The notes: generated by a model not told the origin, from the letters alone. Positions 24,018 to 35,125 are shown, numbered from the stretch's first letter. The stretch is DNA of 64,000 nt from Desmodus rotundus (GCF_022682495.2 NC_071392.1:53655459-53719458), one strand, 5' to 3'. Program-made: numbers and translations.

Positions 24018-24142
24018 CAGGGTAGGGTAAAAATAGTTTTACAGTTGTGAGTATGTAAAACACAGTTTGTTCTTGTATTATTTATTAATTATTGTATTAT
24101 TTTCCATGTGAACAACTGTAAACTCACTTTTGCCCCACCCTG
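24018..24142. mobile_element. Intact TA-flanked MITE
   Basis: 125 bp. The left end is CAGGGTAGGGTAAAAATAG, continuing with 'ttttacagttgtgagta'. The right end reads, reversed, CAGGGTGGGGCAAAAGTGAG, continuing with 'tttacagttgt'. TA dinucleotides flank both ends (24016-24017 and 24143-24144). Long terminal inverted repeats plus a TA target fit a non-autonomous Tc1/mariner element. A second, split copy lies at 600-720/2709-2731. Confidence 0.88.
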
Positions 24143-24234
24143 TACAATAATCACTATTCTTACACCTGTCTCTACCAATTTCTATTACCTTTATCCCATT
24201 CAGTTTCCAAGTAGTTGACAGCATTATTAAGCAA

Positions 24235-24450
24235 CTGTGCAAAGCACTGGTTCCCGAACGTTACTGTGTATCAGAACATTCTGGGACATTTGTTTAAACA
24301 CTGGTTCCTATGGCACTTGCTCCACCCCTGTAGCTCCCAAAATTCAAATTCATTAGGATCTGGAAGATATTCAAAATCTCTCTATTTTTTAACAAGTATC
24401 CCATGCAATCATGAGGCAGCTGACTCATGGACAGGGTTTTGGAAATTAAT
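24235..24450 (+). repeat. Probable MER5-like hAT (Charlie) fragment
   Basis: 'actggttcccgaacgttactgtgtatcagaacattctggg' resembles the start of MER5/MER20-type elements. A middle 'tttgtttaaacactggttcct' and later 'attcattaggatctgg' also fit. The match is diverged and was judged by eye. Confidence 0.5.
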
Positions 24451-24876
24451 AGATCAGTCAATGACATTCACATGTACCTCAAAGCATTTCAGTGATTTTT
24501 GTAACAGACTACTCATATAGGAATCCTTTGACATATAGGCATCTTTGAATTCCTGTAATTTTATTATTAATTTTGTGAATATGGGTCCATAAGCAGTTCC
24601 CTAGGTGAGGACTTTAGTTTTAATCAAGTTCTCAATGGAGTTAATGGCCAAGAAAAGTTACAAACCCAAAGCTTAAAGGCCAAGAATCTGAGGAGTCCAC
24701 CCTGAAGGTGGAAGGTAATTTTTTCAATGATCTGAGACTTAACTGCATTCATTTTCTAGTGATTTTTTTAGTGGGTGTTGCTTTTTGGTTTTTGGTTTTT
24801 GTTTGTTTGTTTTTGTTTTTTCCATCTCAGAATGAATTACTGATCTACGAGGGGTTTCTTTTCTGGGTTTAAGGAG

Positions 24877-24877
<1 letters not shown>

Positions 24878-24908
<31 letters not shown>
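24878..24908. repeat. (CA)n microsatellite
   Basis: About 15 CA units. Confidence 0.97.
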
Positions 24909-24909
<1 letters not shown>

Positions 24910-25234
24910 ATAAACACCCAACAGTAAGGTATTCTAAATTCATGACTTTTCTTAGACAAGTATTTTTAATTATTTTAGCCAATAACATTTAAGTATGTGG
25001 GTGTGTGTTTGAAGGATGACAGTTTGTTGGGGTGGACAATCTGATTACCTTAAGCTTCCCTATATCCTTCCCTGCCACGCCCGCTCCCCCACCCCCACCC
25101 CAAATAATCACCAAAACAGGTTCTGGATCTATGATCCAGTGAAATTCCGTCTGTTTTAAACCTTGGGATTAATATTCTCCAGCTGTGTTGCCTCAGCTCT
25201 ATGGAGACTTTTCCTTGACAAGCATTTGCAGTTT

Positions 25235-25362
25235 AGGGAGCCAAGCAATAGATTGGAAACTTCAGGGCTGTGAGTTCTAACTCTGAGGTCTGCCCTGACA
25301 CAGTGTGTGACCTTGGGCAATTCATTTGATCTGTTTCCAAACTCTCTGATGCTTGATAACAG
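25235..25362 (+). repeat. MIR SINE fragment
   Basis: 'gagttctaactctgaggtctgccctgacacagtgtgtgaccttgggcaattcatttgatctg' is the MIR core with the conserved GTGTGACCTTGGGCAA block. Confidence 0.8.
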
Positions 25363-25369
25363 GATTTTC

Positions 25370-26540
25370 TAGAAATATGCCTGCCAATAAAGGCATATGG
25401 AACCACTCCTTGGTTCCACAAGGGAAGGCTACACTTCATTATCCTTCAGGCTTTCAACTCTTCCTCCTTTTGCCCATCTCTTCATGCCAGGCACACTGGA
25501 GTCTTAAGGTGGCCATTTTCCCAAGTGTTAGGAATACTTTCTTTTCTTTCCAAAAAAGCATCAGCAATGCTACTTTATTTCAGCTCTCCCCAGGATTCCA
25601 AACTTTGTCCTCAAATACATACCCCAAAAATCTAAATTGCCTAGGCTTCTTTGGAGCAGTGTGAATTATGCAGAACTGGACTCTGCCCTGGATTTCACAT
25701 GGCTACTGTAATGGAAGAAAGTTAAATTTCTTTCTCATTTTTTTCTGCATTCTACAAAGTACCATTTATTGTTTTATGAGCATCCACAAATCATGTATAT
25801 ACTTCTTTTTCTTTTAACATCTCCTTTTTGAGAAAATGATTAAGTTAATAAATTTTATTAAAAGTAATATAATTCCAAGAATTTCTTTGTAGAAAATATG
25901 CATTATTTCAGCTTTTGGACTTTGAAGATCATTTACTCAGATAATATATATATATATATATTAAGCTTTGTATATTCCAGTGTGTAATCAAGAATTTTGT
26001 GTGGTGTCCTAGCAGAAAATTATTTTTTGTAAGGAACTTTTAGATTCCTGATCATTGCTGGTTTCTCATTTAAGAATAGGCTGGAGCAGTAGAATTGTGA
26101 CTCATATTTTCTTCTGCCTTCTGCCTTAAGATGCCATATCCCTTTGGACATTATAGTCACTTTATTTTTGTTAATAATAATTAAGAGTTCTTGGGCCAAA
26201 ATACTAATGAGAGTCAGCATATGGTTCAGTCATTAGACTTAAGAGTTAAATAGTTAGTAGAGAAACATTGTGTGTTATAAGTCAGAGACCCTGACTTGCA
26301 GTGGTGCCTGTGGTTACCTTTCTGGGATGGAGAACCTGCCTTCTGGTTGGTGCCTCCTACATTCTTCTCTTAGTCTCAGGCTGCCCTGGAGCACAGACCC
26401 CTGGATCACAGACCCCTGGCATGTTTCCCCTGGGGACCCACCATCTTCTCCTTTCTGTTTACCATGACCTATTTTGTGTAATTGCCAACATGGAAATTGT
26501 TTGATATTGTAATATCTGCATATTATTCCTGTGTAAAGGA
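25370..26540. other. Unassigned non-coding sequence
   Basis: A short (AT)n stretch lies at about 25945-25961. A tandem 'ggatcacagacccctgg' type duplication occurs near 26395-26420. No gene is recognised. Confidence 0.35.
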
Positions 26541-26544
26541 AGTA

Positions 26545-26765
26545 TTTTAAATAACAATAATAGTTAATATTATTTGCTATGTACTGGTATTCTTTATAGT
26601 ACTTTACATGTAATTTTGCATTTAATCTTCACAATAATCCTGTGAAGTCTTTTATAAACCCACTATATAGATAAAGAACAAAAAAGGTTAAGGTAATTCA
26701 CTTGGACTTACACAATGAGCAAAGGCAATCAGATTTGAGGACTTGTGTGCTCAAATAAAGTGCTC
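26545..26765 (-). repeat. MIR SINE
   Basis: Reversed MIR: 'tgcatttaatcttcacaataatcctgtgaagt', then 'gataaagaacaaaaaaggttaaggtaattcact', then a decayed tail. Confidence 0.7.
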
Positions 26766-26904
26766 CGTCCATGAAAAATAGCCAGATGTACCTTTCATGG
26801 TTTAAAAACTGTTGATAGTTTGAACCCAGTCATGGGTAGAACTGCTGTATGGGTGAGAGGAAACTGGCATGTGGAAGAAGCAAGCAGACAGGGCCCTGAC
26901 ACCC

Positions 26905-26992
26905 CTCCCCTTCTCCTCTCTGTCTATCTGTCTCTGTCTCGTTCTCTATCTATCTCTCTCTCTCTCATACACACACCACATGTGCACACACA
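26905..26992. repeat. TC-rich and CA simple sequence
   Basis: Mixed 'ctctgtctatctgtctctgtctc' and 'tctctctctctcatacacacac' runs. Confidence 0.85.
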
Positions 26993-26994
26993 GC

Positions 26995-27635
26995 CAAGCT
27001 GAGAAGATATTCTTTTATTTGTTTTCACACTGGAGTTCCAAATAATGTTTCATTTGAAGAAAGAATTTTTCTGGAAAATACAAACAAGCTTTGAAAATGA
27101 CTGCTCTCTACAATCCCACTTACCATAGTGCATTCTTAACCCCTCCCCCCATCTGGAAATGCTAATGTAACTCAGATGTTAGCTGAGGTCACCCTTGTCT
27201 CTGAGGTCACCCTGTCCTTTGAGATTTAAATAAAATTGCCTCAATCCCCCATTTCATATCTCCTGGAAAGTTCCAATGCCATCCCCCAGATTTCTGCACA
27301 TTCTCTAACTGATTCTCATGGGCAGTTCTTCCTAGTAAACTCTTGACCTCAACTGTGTATTAATTCCCACATCTGCCTTCTTCTCTGTGTTCCATGCTGA
27401 CCTTCAGGGGAACTAAATTATTTTTTTTCTTAACTTACCCCATCTCCAATTCATTCTCACAAGGAACTGTTCCATAATGAAGACCTGAAAGCAACAGGAG
27501 TAGGTTTATATCCCAGCAAAATATTTAAATAGAATATTAGGCCTCCTTCTTCTTAAGCCACTTTGTCACCAGGAAGTTCTTAATGATTATATTTCTCTGT
27601 CACATCAGGTCCAGGCCCGTTCACTGTCTCAGTAC
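26995..27635. other. Unassigned non-coding sequence
   Basis: No coding or repeat assignment could be made. Confidence 0.3.
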
Positions 27636-27639
27636 CTTT

Positions 27640-27890
27640 TCTTCCTTCCATCTTCTCTTTCTCCTCCCAGTCCTCTCCTTCCCAATTTTGCTCTCCCATC
27701 TTCTTCTCTCTTCCTCCTCCTCTTCCCCCTCCCCCTCTTTCTCTCTCATTTTCTTCCCTCTCCCCATTTCACTCTTCATCTTCCCCTTTCCCCATCTCTC
27801 TCTTTCTCTTCCCGCTTTTTCCTTACCCTCCTCTCTCCTTCTTCTCCTCTTCCTAATCCTCCTCCTCCTTCTTCTCACCATCCCTCAATT
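27640..27890. repeat. Polypyrimidine (CT-rich) tract
   Basis: About 250 bases made almost wholly of C and T on the plus strand, not a simple tandem unit. Open frames across it in both directions (103 and 86 codons) are low-complexity artefacts rich in L/S/P or R/E/K. Confidence 0.9.
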
Positions 27891-27894
27891 TTAA

Positions 27895-28215
27895 ATCCCC
27901 TTGTATTTCTTCAGGTAGTCTTTGTTGCCTCCTTCTTAACCACATCTCTCAGAACCTCACTTTTTCCACCCTGAGCAACTTAGAAGGTATTTTTTCTAAA
28001 TGAAGGCAGTTTTCTGCCCAGGAGAATCTGTGGTGCAAGCTATTGAGGTGAGTTTTCCTCCAGCTATAAGAACACAGTCTAGGCCTGTCAAAGGACTATA
28101 ACCAGGCTGTTTAGCAAGTCTGCATTGGAGACTAACTTCAACCCATGCTGGGGCATAGTCAGGAGCCTCTGTGAAGAATAGGCAAACAAGTGGCCTTTTT
28201 CCTTGAATAATTAAT
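27895..28215. other. Unassigned non-coding sequence
   Basis: Between the pyrimidine tract and an L1 3' end; nothing recognised. Confidence 0.3.
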
Positions 28216-28224
28216 ATTAAATTG

Positions 28225-28575
28225 ATTTTTACTTTTTATCACTGTTCAATTACAGTTATCCCCATTTCCCCCCCTGCCCTACCCACCCTCCACCTCCCAC
28301 ATTCAGTCCTCACTCCCACCAGTTGTCCTTGTCCATGGGTTCTTTTCTCATGTTCCTTGACTTGCCCCTCCCCTTCCCCCCACCCAGTTATCCTCCTCCC
28401 CGCTCCCCTCTAGTCACTGTCAGTTTGTTCATTATTTCCATGTCTCTGGTTCTATTTTGCTCACTTATTTATTTTGTTGATTAGATTCCACTTATAGGTG
28501 AGGTCATATGGGATTTGTCTTTTACCACGTGGCTTATTGCATTTAACATAATACTCTCCAGTTCCATCCATTGAT
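28225..28575 (-). mobile_element. L1: L1 3' end, 5'-truncated
   Basis: The reversed 3' UTR (C-rich here, 'acagttatccccatttcccccc') is followed by the last ORF2 codons ('gttgattagattccacttataggtgaggtcatatg'). It ends at 'gttccatccattgatt'. It is inserted close to the 3' end of the MIR at 28590. Confidence 0.87.
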
Positions 28576-28589
28576 TAAAAAAAAAACAA

Positions 28590-28808
28590 ACTTTTATTAA
28601 GAAAATACTCAGCATTAGACACTGTGCTCAGCACCTCACATTTTTTATTAAATTGAAATTTCACACTCTCTGAAGTACATATTTGTGTTTTCTTTTAAAT
28701 AATGAGAGAAATTAAGCAAGTTATCCAAAGTCAGAGTTAGAAGGTAGTACAGCCTGCTTCAGTCCCTGCACTGACAGTCTGTGCTCTTAACTACAGTATT
28801 ATGCTATT
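28590..28808 (-). repeat. MIR SINE
   Basis: Reversed MIR: 'agacactgtgctcagcacctcac', 'gagaaattaagcaagttatccaaagtcagagttagaaggtag', and 'cagtctgtgctcttaactacagtattatgct', including the promoter-proximal end. Nearly full length. Confidence 0.82.
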
Positions 28809-29124
28809 CAACCACCTAGTGGTAAAAAGAACACTCTTTCCTAAATGTTCCAGTCCACCTTCTGGCATCCTTTACTCCCCACTGGAATTTCCACAGAATT
28901 TATGTCATTGTCCTGTGTCCTGAGTCCTCTCATAGGATTTGAGGAATACAACTAAACTATTTTTAGCTCCCGTCTGGTAATATGTGCTTTTTCTAGTATA
29001 CAGCAAAGAACTGAGCTTTATCTTCAACGCATGTTAACTGTATGACTAGATCTCCGTATTTCTAAATGAAATGTGTTAAGTAAAAATTTTTTTAAACAAT
29101 AATAAGAGGGCTTATGGGGAAAGG

Positions 29125-29290
29125 GCCCAGATAGTCATGGGCCTAAATCCTGGTTCCATGTCTTCTTGTGTGTCCCATGGCAAGTTGCTTATCTTCCCTG
29201 AGCCTCTATTTCTATATAACATGCACAATGATGCCTCTTACCCTTACACAGTCTTTAACACTCAGACAACACTCAGTGAATATTAGTTTG
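29125..29290 (+). repeat. MIR SINE
   Basis: 'gggcctaaatcctggttccatgtcttcttgtgtgtcccatggcaagttgcttatcttccctgagcctc' and the decayed 3' part 'cagacaacactcagtgaatatta'. Confidence 0.72.
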
Positions 29291-29435
29291 TTTTCCTTTA
29301 TATTTCTGGCTGAAGTTTTCAAATCAGTATATTTACTCAGTATTTGTTCAAAATATCAAGTGGGTCCAACATTGGAAGTTGTAGGAATGTGTTATCTATC
29401 TTCTGCTTTTGGTGAAGATTGAAAGGCATGTAGAC

Positions 29436-29686
29436 CAGTGATTTTCAACCTTTTTCATCTCATGGCACACATAAACTAATTACAAAATTTCTGCAGCATA
29501 CCAAAAATATATTTTTGCCAATCTGACAAAAATAGGCATAATTTTGATTTATTCACACAAGATGGCTATTGTGTTGGCTGTTGTCATTTTATTTTAATTG
29601 ATAATCTAGAAGTCAGTGTGCCTGACTAAATAGTAATGTATTGCATGTTTTAAAAATTCTTGTGGCACACTGGTAGAAGACCACTG
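29436..29686. mobile_element. hAT-type MITE (251 bp)
   Basis: The left end is CAGTGATTTTCAACC, continuing with 'tttttcatctcatggcacac'. The right end is 'tgtggcacactggtagaagaCCACTG', so the ends are imperfect inverted repeats starting CAGTG. Flanking octamers ATGTAGAC (29428-29435) and ATGTAGAA (29687-29694) match at 7 of 8 bases, the 8-bp duplication expected of hAT elements. It encodes no protein and is a non-autonomous element. Confidence 0.85.
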
Positions 29687-29694
29687 ATGTAGAA

Positions 29695-30380
29695 GAAAAA
29701 GCAGAAATGGATTCAGCTTCTTCAGATGAACCTCTGGTGCCAGGGCTTGATGGCAGGTCAGCTGTATAATATGTGAAGGAGTTGATTATGGTTTACATAT
29801 CCTCAAAATAAAACATGTCAACTGCGTTCATTTGAATATAGCAGTTAATTGAGTTTTGGATTTTTTGTTCTCAATATTTACTATATTGGGTGATTTTATA
29901 TCCAAATTTACCATAAATATTTTGTTTCTTAAATAGCCTCATTCAAATTTGTGCTGCTCCTCACAGTCAGGCTGGGTGGTTAGCATCAAGCCAATGATTT
30001 GACAACTATCTTCTCTTAATAACCACAAATATAAAATATCTACATTGTACTAGTCTAGAACCACTGATCAGGCAGATATGATTCAATCATCAGAGTATGA
30101 CATTTAATTTCTCCTTAACTTGGTGGCTTCTGCCAGGTGAGACATCTGTATCAGGCCCTCCGGCTAGGGCTGAGACACACACAAGGATTCCTGTCATCTT
30201 GAATAGAGATTTCACCTGACATCCTGTTCCTTCTTAATATCAATAACTACAAGCTAGCTCAAAGGAAACATGTATCCAAGAAAAGTGATCTTTTTCCTTT
30301 CAGGTTCTAAATTATTTCTGAAAATGAATAGTAGTAAAAACTTTGAAATTCACTTTCTGTTTTAAGTATACTTACTGTAC
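29695..30380. other. Unassigned non-coding sequence
   Basis: No open frame or repeat family is recognised. Confidence 0.3.
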
Positions 30381-30383
30381 AAC

Positions 30384-30520
30384 ATTGGTTCTCAAACCTC
30401 ATCACTCATGATGATTGCCATATTCCTAGGTGCCACCACTCATGGGTTCTGAGTTAACTTGGGTTGAGTTAACTTGGGATGGAGTCCAAGAATCTCAACT
30501 CTTCAAAACTTCTTCTTGAG
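30384..30520 (+). repeat. Possible MER5/MER20-like fragment with short tandem duplication
   Basis: 'acattggttctcaaacctcatcactcatg' resembles the left end of hAT-Charlie MITEs. GAGTTAACTTGGG is duplicated at 30451-30463 and 30466-30478. The family call is tentative. Confidence 0.35.
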
Positions 30521-30524
30521 TATT

Positions 30525-31695
30525 TCTGTACATATATTGCCTATCTTTCATATGGCTATAATATAAACAACCAATATATACAAAGAGCTATTTCTGTTCC
30601 TTTACAGCCTCTGACTTATCTCTCATCTTCCACCTTCTTCTCCTCTCCTCCACCCCAATCCCATGTTGTTCTTCATAGAAAGTTGTTTTGTAAATATCTT
30701 TATGTTTCTATGGACAATGGTAATTAGCATTGATAACCCTTATGCAGGGCTTCCAGTAAGTTTGATTTGCCCGGGTAGTGAGTTGGAACCCCTGACCAAA
30801 GCTGTATTTGCTCTGCTTGCCTCTGTTGGTTAGAGAGGGTTCCATTGAAGACAGCAGAATTGATTATAATAAGTTTAAGTACATAAAAGTTTCATACAGG
30901 GTATTAGACATTTCAAAATTACTCAAAGAGCTGGAATAGAAAGCTGACCTCCCAGAGACAAGCTCCCAGAACCTGTCTGCTATGTTCAATCAAGAAAGTT
31001 ATACCATCTCTGTAGGAAGACAATGATAGGTAACTATTGCTTTTGGAGTTCTTTCTCCGCTGACCTCAGGAAAGCAACAGTGGCTGCTTAACCAGGAAGA
31101 ACCTAATTCAGGAAACATGCAGTCTCTGGCAGAAAATGGAATGCTTTACACTTTGCTTCTCTCTCCAAGTGACTCACTATTGAAAACCAAAATTTCATGT
31201 AAGTTCATATGATTGGTGGAAACTTGGTCTTGCTTAAAACCCTAGTTAAAAGTGTGTCTTGGATATTTTTTTCTCCAAACTTTAACTCTCCAGTGTCTTG
31301 CTAACTAGAAGGGAGCTAGAATAGATCTTAGGCCAAATTGTTCTCAGCATCTGCTAATTTCCTTACACATTTCAGAAGTGTCATCATTTATAAGTTAATT
31401 TGGGGTCTAGAATTCTGTAAATGCTTTATTTCAGTCATTGTTTCTGTGAGGGAAAAACCCTTTCCAAGATCAAAGAACCTTCTTCTTAATATATATTTTA
31501 GATTAAAAATATATTCTTTTATATATTGAAATTGCCTTTTTATATATGTATGTATATGCATATGTATATATAGATGTCTATGTCTATACATGTTCTGTTA
31601 ACACAAATGATCTTGAAAGAGTAGCACATGTTATCATTATTATTGAAGTTCATAAATGTACAGTTGGAGCTCCTGCCATATTCTGAATTGCCAAA
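30525..31695. other. Unassigned non-coding sequence
   Basis: No coding support. The AT-rich stretch 31540-31595 has TATATG/TATGTA alternation. The block 30740-31320 is of more even base composition and could be an unrecognised old transposon or LTR. Confidence 0.3.
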
Positions 31696-31697
31696 AT

Positions 31698-31945
31698 GAT
31701 TATAATAGATAACATTTATTGAGCCCTTGCTTTGCACAAGGAATCATGCCATATGTGCTCTTTTTTTGCCATGTGTGTTCTTATATTTAATTCTTACAAT
31801 TCTGTGAATTAGGTATCATTATTATCATCCCATTTTACCAAAGGGGAAACCAAGACTAAGATAAGTGACTTTCCCAAAATCCATAGCAGGTAAATGGCTA
31901 TGATCAAACATCAAGGATGCAAATCATCTAACAACATTAATATTA
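31698..31945 (-). repeat. MIR SINE
   Basis: Reversed MIR: 'aacatttattgagcccttgctttgcacaag', 'ttaattcttacaattctgtgaattaggtatcattattatcatcccattttacc' and 'aagataagtgactttcccaaaatcc'. A short insertion 'ctctttttttgccatgtgtgtt' interrupts it. Confidence 0.83.
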
Positions 31946-31949
31946 ATGT

Positions 31950-33520
31950 AACTTTAGTGTAGGTATTTTAATCTAATACCATATGCTGTAGTTTCTTCTC
32001 TCTCTGTCTTTTTCTACCTCTTTATTTGGTGCATGTGTATGTGTTTGAGTTCACTTTTGGACATGTTGAGTTTGAGGACTTATGGAACATCCTTTTATCT
32101 TCTCATCTTTGTTTAGAATAAAATTTAAGATAAAAACTTTATTCATCTACAATTCCAAAGAAATACTAACCCACATTTGTCTAAATGGTAATCAGGAAGG
32201 GGAATGTATAGGTTCACAGCTCATCAAAAACTAGAACACTCTTGTGCTACTTCACCATCTGGTATCTGGTGGTCAGACACTCAAGTGCACCATCTGGGCA
32301 CTAACTAAGCAAAGACCATGTGATTGAGGTGCCTTCTTACTTAGCTGAGAGTTCTGCTATAACTTGGCCATTTGCCAGTTCCAAGGACTGCTAACTAGCT
32401 GTCATGTAAAAGTAGAATTCTCCATTTATGCCTAACTCATGCAAATCTTAGCATGCATAATAATTGTGCACATTTCTGTGCCCACCATCCGAGGTTCTGA
32501 TTCTGTACTACACTGAAACCCATTTTCACTGAGGCCATGTATGACACTTCTAGTTGTTATATGCAATAGTAATATGCGTTTTTGACTACTTGCCTTGTCT
32601 AAATTCTGTCCTCCCATGACTTCTAGAAATGTACACTCTCTCCTAGATTTTTTTCTGTTCCTTCTCAGATACCTCCTTAAAAGTTCCTCTTGGCATGTCA
32701 GTCTAAAATTTAGATGTTTATCAGGGTTCTGTGTTTGGCCTGTTGGGTTCAATGGGGAGCCCTTGGCAACTCTTAGTAACTGTAAACTCCTAACTTTATC
32801 CCTAACAAAGTGGGATCAAGGGCAATGACATTTATTAAATCCAGGTGTAGGGGATTCTCTATCTGTTTCGCTCTTGAATATTACCTTTATACAATCTCTC
32901 TCTTTCTCCCGTAAAATTGGGAGTAATTTGGATTTTGAGCCATTATTGCTAGGGAAATACCTTATCCTGAGAACACCCTGATGCTTGGATTAGGCAGTCG
33001 TTACTCTAGACTGCCCATCTTGTTTACTTAAGTTTGTCTTTTTTGACATATTTTCCGTGGCACTGGAGTGGTCAGATGCAGAGGACTGAACTTGTGTATT
33101 AGTTTAGCCTTCCCAGCTTACTTTAAGTGTTGTATCAATAGATCCATTATATTTACCTCTGGAACTAGAGGGTGGGTGGTCCAGTCTAACTCACCAAGGG
33201 GTTTCCAATAGTGGTGAAGCGGTAGAATGCTAAAGCATACACTTGACCTGGTCTTACTATTTCTTGACCTGTATGCATGTATTTCCTGGAGGAATTGTTG
33301 GTGAGAGTTTGAGGGTCAAAGACAGAGCTTGGGAATTCTGTGGCAATAAAATGTTTAGGATTCAGGTGTACGAGTATCTCTTTGTAGATTTCCATCATAT
33401 TCATAACTTACAAGACCTATTTCTCATTGTATATATCCTTCCTTTGCTTCTAAATGGAACTCAGGTACCACATATATGTCAGCATTTCCAATATTCTTGT
33501 CTTTAGTCCAGTTGTGTCTA
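31950..33520. other. Unassigned non-coding sequence
   Basis: Open frames (77-106 codons) on both strands resemble no known protein. Nothing assigned. Confidence 0.3.
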
Positions 33521-33527
33521 CCATATA

Positions 33528-34196
33528 TGTTCTGTCTGGAAAAAGTCCAGCCATTGTTAATATAATGAGAGTAGTTTTCACAACATTGATATTACCTGGT
33601 GGCCAAAGATAGTGGACTGGATGTGCTTGTGTAAACAATGACTACTTCACTGTACTAGTCCGTGGGAACAGTGGACATCATGGAGTGAGTGTGTGTACTG
33701 TCTGGCCATCACATTCAAAATGAATGAGCAAGTAGAGCAATGAATCTGCATCAAATTTTGCATTAAGCTTGAACTTCCTCTGTGGAAACTATTTGGATGA
33801 CTCAGAAGGCCTCAGCTGTGGGCAACTGGTGACTGGCAGCTTCATCACAACAATGGGCCCCTCATGCATCATGTCTTATGTGGAGATTTTTGGTGAAACA
33901 TCAAATCACCCAGGTGACTCAGCCCCCCAACAGCCCGGATTTGGCACCCTGCAACGTCTGGCTTTTCCCAAAACTAAAATCACCTTTGAAAGGGAAGATA
34001 TTTCAGACCATTGGTGATATTCAGGAAAATATGACAGGGCAGCCGATGGCAATTAGGAGAACTGTGTGAGGTTCCCAGGTGCCTATTCTGAAAGGGACTG
34101 AAGTGTCATTGTCCTATGTACAATGTTTCTTGTATCTTCTTCAATAAATGTCTATTTTTCATATTACTTGCATGGATACCTTATGGAGAGACCTCA
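33528..34196 (+). mobile_element. Internally deleted mariner transposon, copy A
   Basis: Ends 'tgttctgtctggaaaaagtccagccat' (left) and, reversed, 'tgaggtctctccataaggtatcca' (right) are diverged inverted repeats. TA lies on both sides (33526-33527, 34197-34198). At about 669 bp it is half the usual 1.3 kb of a mariner. It retains text from the transposase N-terminus (near 33724, 'MNEQVEQ' followed by a stop) fused to the C-terminal third (near 33850-34060). The middle, holding most of the catalytic domain, is gone. The same structure is found in copy B at 40281-40959. Confidence 0.9.
33724..34069 (+). pseudogene. Mariner transposase remnant, N- and C-terminal parts
   Basis: The N-terminal piece with 'NEQVEQ' and 'ICIKFCIKLE' belongs to the DNA-binding domain start. 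Soon after, 'LHHNN' and the 63-codon open piece at 33878-34069 give the C-terminal domain with 'KHQITQVTQPPNSPDLAPCN' and 'LFPKLKSPLKGK'. In active mariners a catalytic Asp lies just after the PHSPDL-type block, at the 'PCD' position, but here that residue is Asn ('APCN'). At least one stop and frameshifts are present. It cannot be an active transposase. Confidence 0.85.
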
Positions 34197-34239
34197 TATG
34201 TGATGCACATATAGTCATTTTCCATCAGAAAATTTTTCT

Positions 34240-35125
34240 GTGGATGTCCCAGAGGGTCTCAAATATGTCCAAAACTAAGCTCGTAATCTTTCCTTCTCTC
34301 ACCCCCTGAACGTACCCTTCCTTCTCTATCTCAATAATAGCAGGCATGTAAGTCAGAAAGAAAGAGATCACCCTTGACCTGGCCCCCACATTCTTAGCCC
34401 CCACATTCAATTTGCTTTTAAGTTATATACAGATAACTTTTAAAAGTTAAAAGTTATCTTGCTTTCTTGAATCTGTCCTCTCCTTTTACTCTCAGTGTCA
34501 CTGCATTATTTAGGCCTTCATTATTTCTCACGTTTTTAAAAATGAAACTCATTGGGTAACATTGGTTAATAAGATTGACGTGTGTTTTAACAACATCATC
34601 TTCAGAGGTTTCCCCACTTGCAATCACCCTCTTACAACCTCCAGGTATACATACAGTGAAGTCATCTGCTTTCCATTTTTCAGAACAATACCCAAAACCC
34701 TCATAGAACCTTTTTTGTGATAAGCTCTGTCCTCCCTCTGCCTGTGCTGTTCTCACACTGAAAGCATCTGGTCCCAGAGTCCACACTCCCCACCCACTTT
34801 CCAGGGATTGTCAGCCCACTACTCCCTATGCCCCAGGTATCCTTAAGTTGATGATGTTGCTTATGAGCCACATCTTCCTTTCTTCCTTTCTTCTCAGACC
34901 ATCTGCTTGGGGGGTTATTCCTTTCATATCATCTTTTAGCAACTTTTGGCTTCTGTCTCTCATAGTGCTTGCCTCATCCTATTAAAATTTTCCATCTACT
35001 CTTCTTCTATTGAATTATGGACTCCATAAGATTAGAAACTAGGTCTTTTTCACCTTTACACAAGCTCATCCAAGCATACAACCTGATCGATACTTAGAAT
35101 GCATGGCTTATGTACTTTGAATCAA
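34240..35125 (+). repeat. L2 LINE, 3' portion
   Basis: Diverged L2 text: 'gatgtcccagagggtctcaaatatgtccaaaactaagctcgtaatctttcc', 'ctgtgctgttctcacactgaaagcatctgg', 'ttatggactccataagattagaaactaggtctttttcacc' and a 3' tail 'ttgaatcaatgaatgac'. No frame is intact. A hairpin at 34431-34459 lies within. Confidence 0.7.

Noticed and set aside
27583..27894. 103-codon frame and its 86-codon antisense across the pyrimidine tract
   Set aside because: Low-complexity composition (L/S/P or R/E/K only) follows from the CT tract; there are no domains.
30451..30478. Two copies of a 13-bp direct repeat, considered as part of an array
   Set aside because: Only two units; a local tandem duplication. CRISPR arrays are not expected in this mammalian DNA.
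31540..31595. TATA-rich stretch as a promoter
   Set aside because: Simple AT alternation without gene or start-site context.
32432..32752. 106-codon minus-strand frame in unassigned sequence
   Set aside because: No similarity to any family recognised and no supporting gene structure.
34454..34786. 110-codon minus-strand frame
   Set aside because: Lies antisense to a degraded L2; chance frame.
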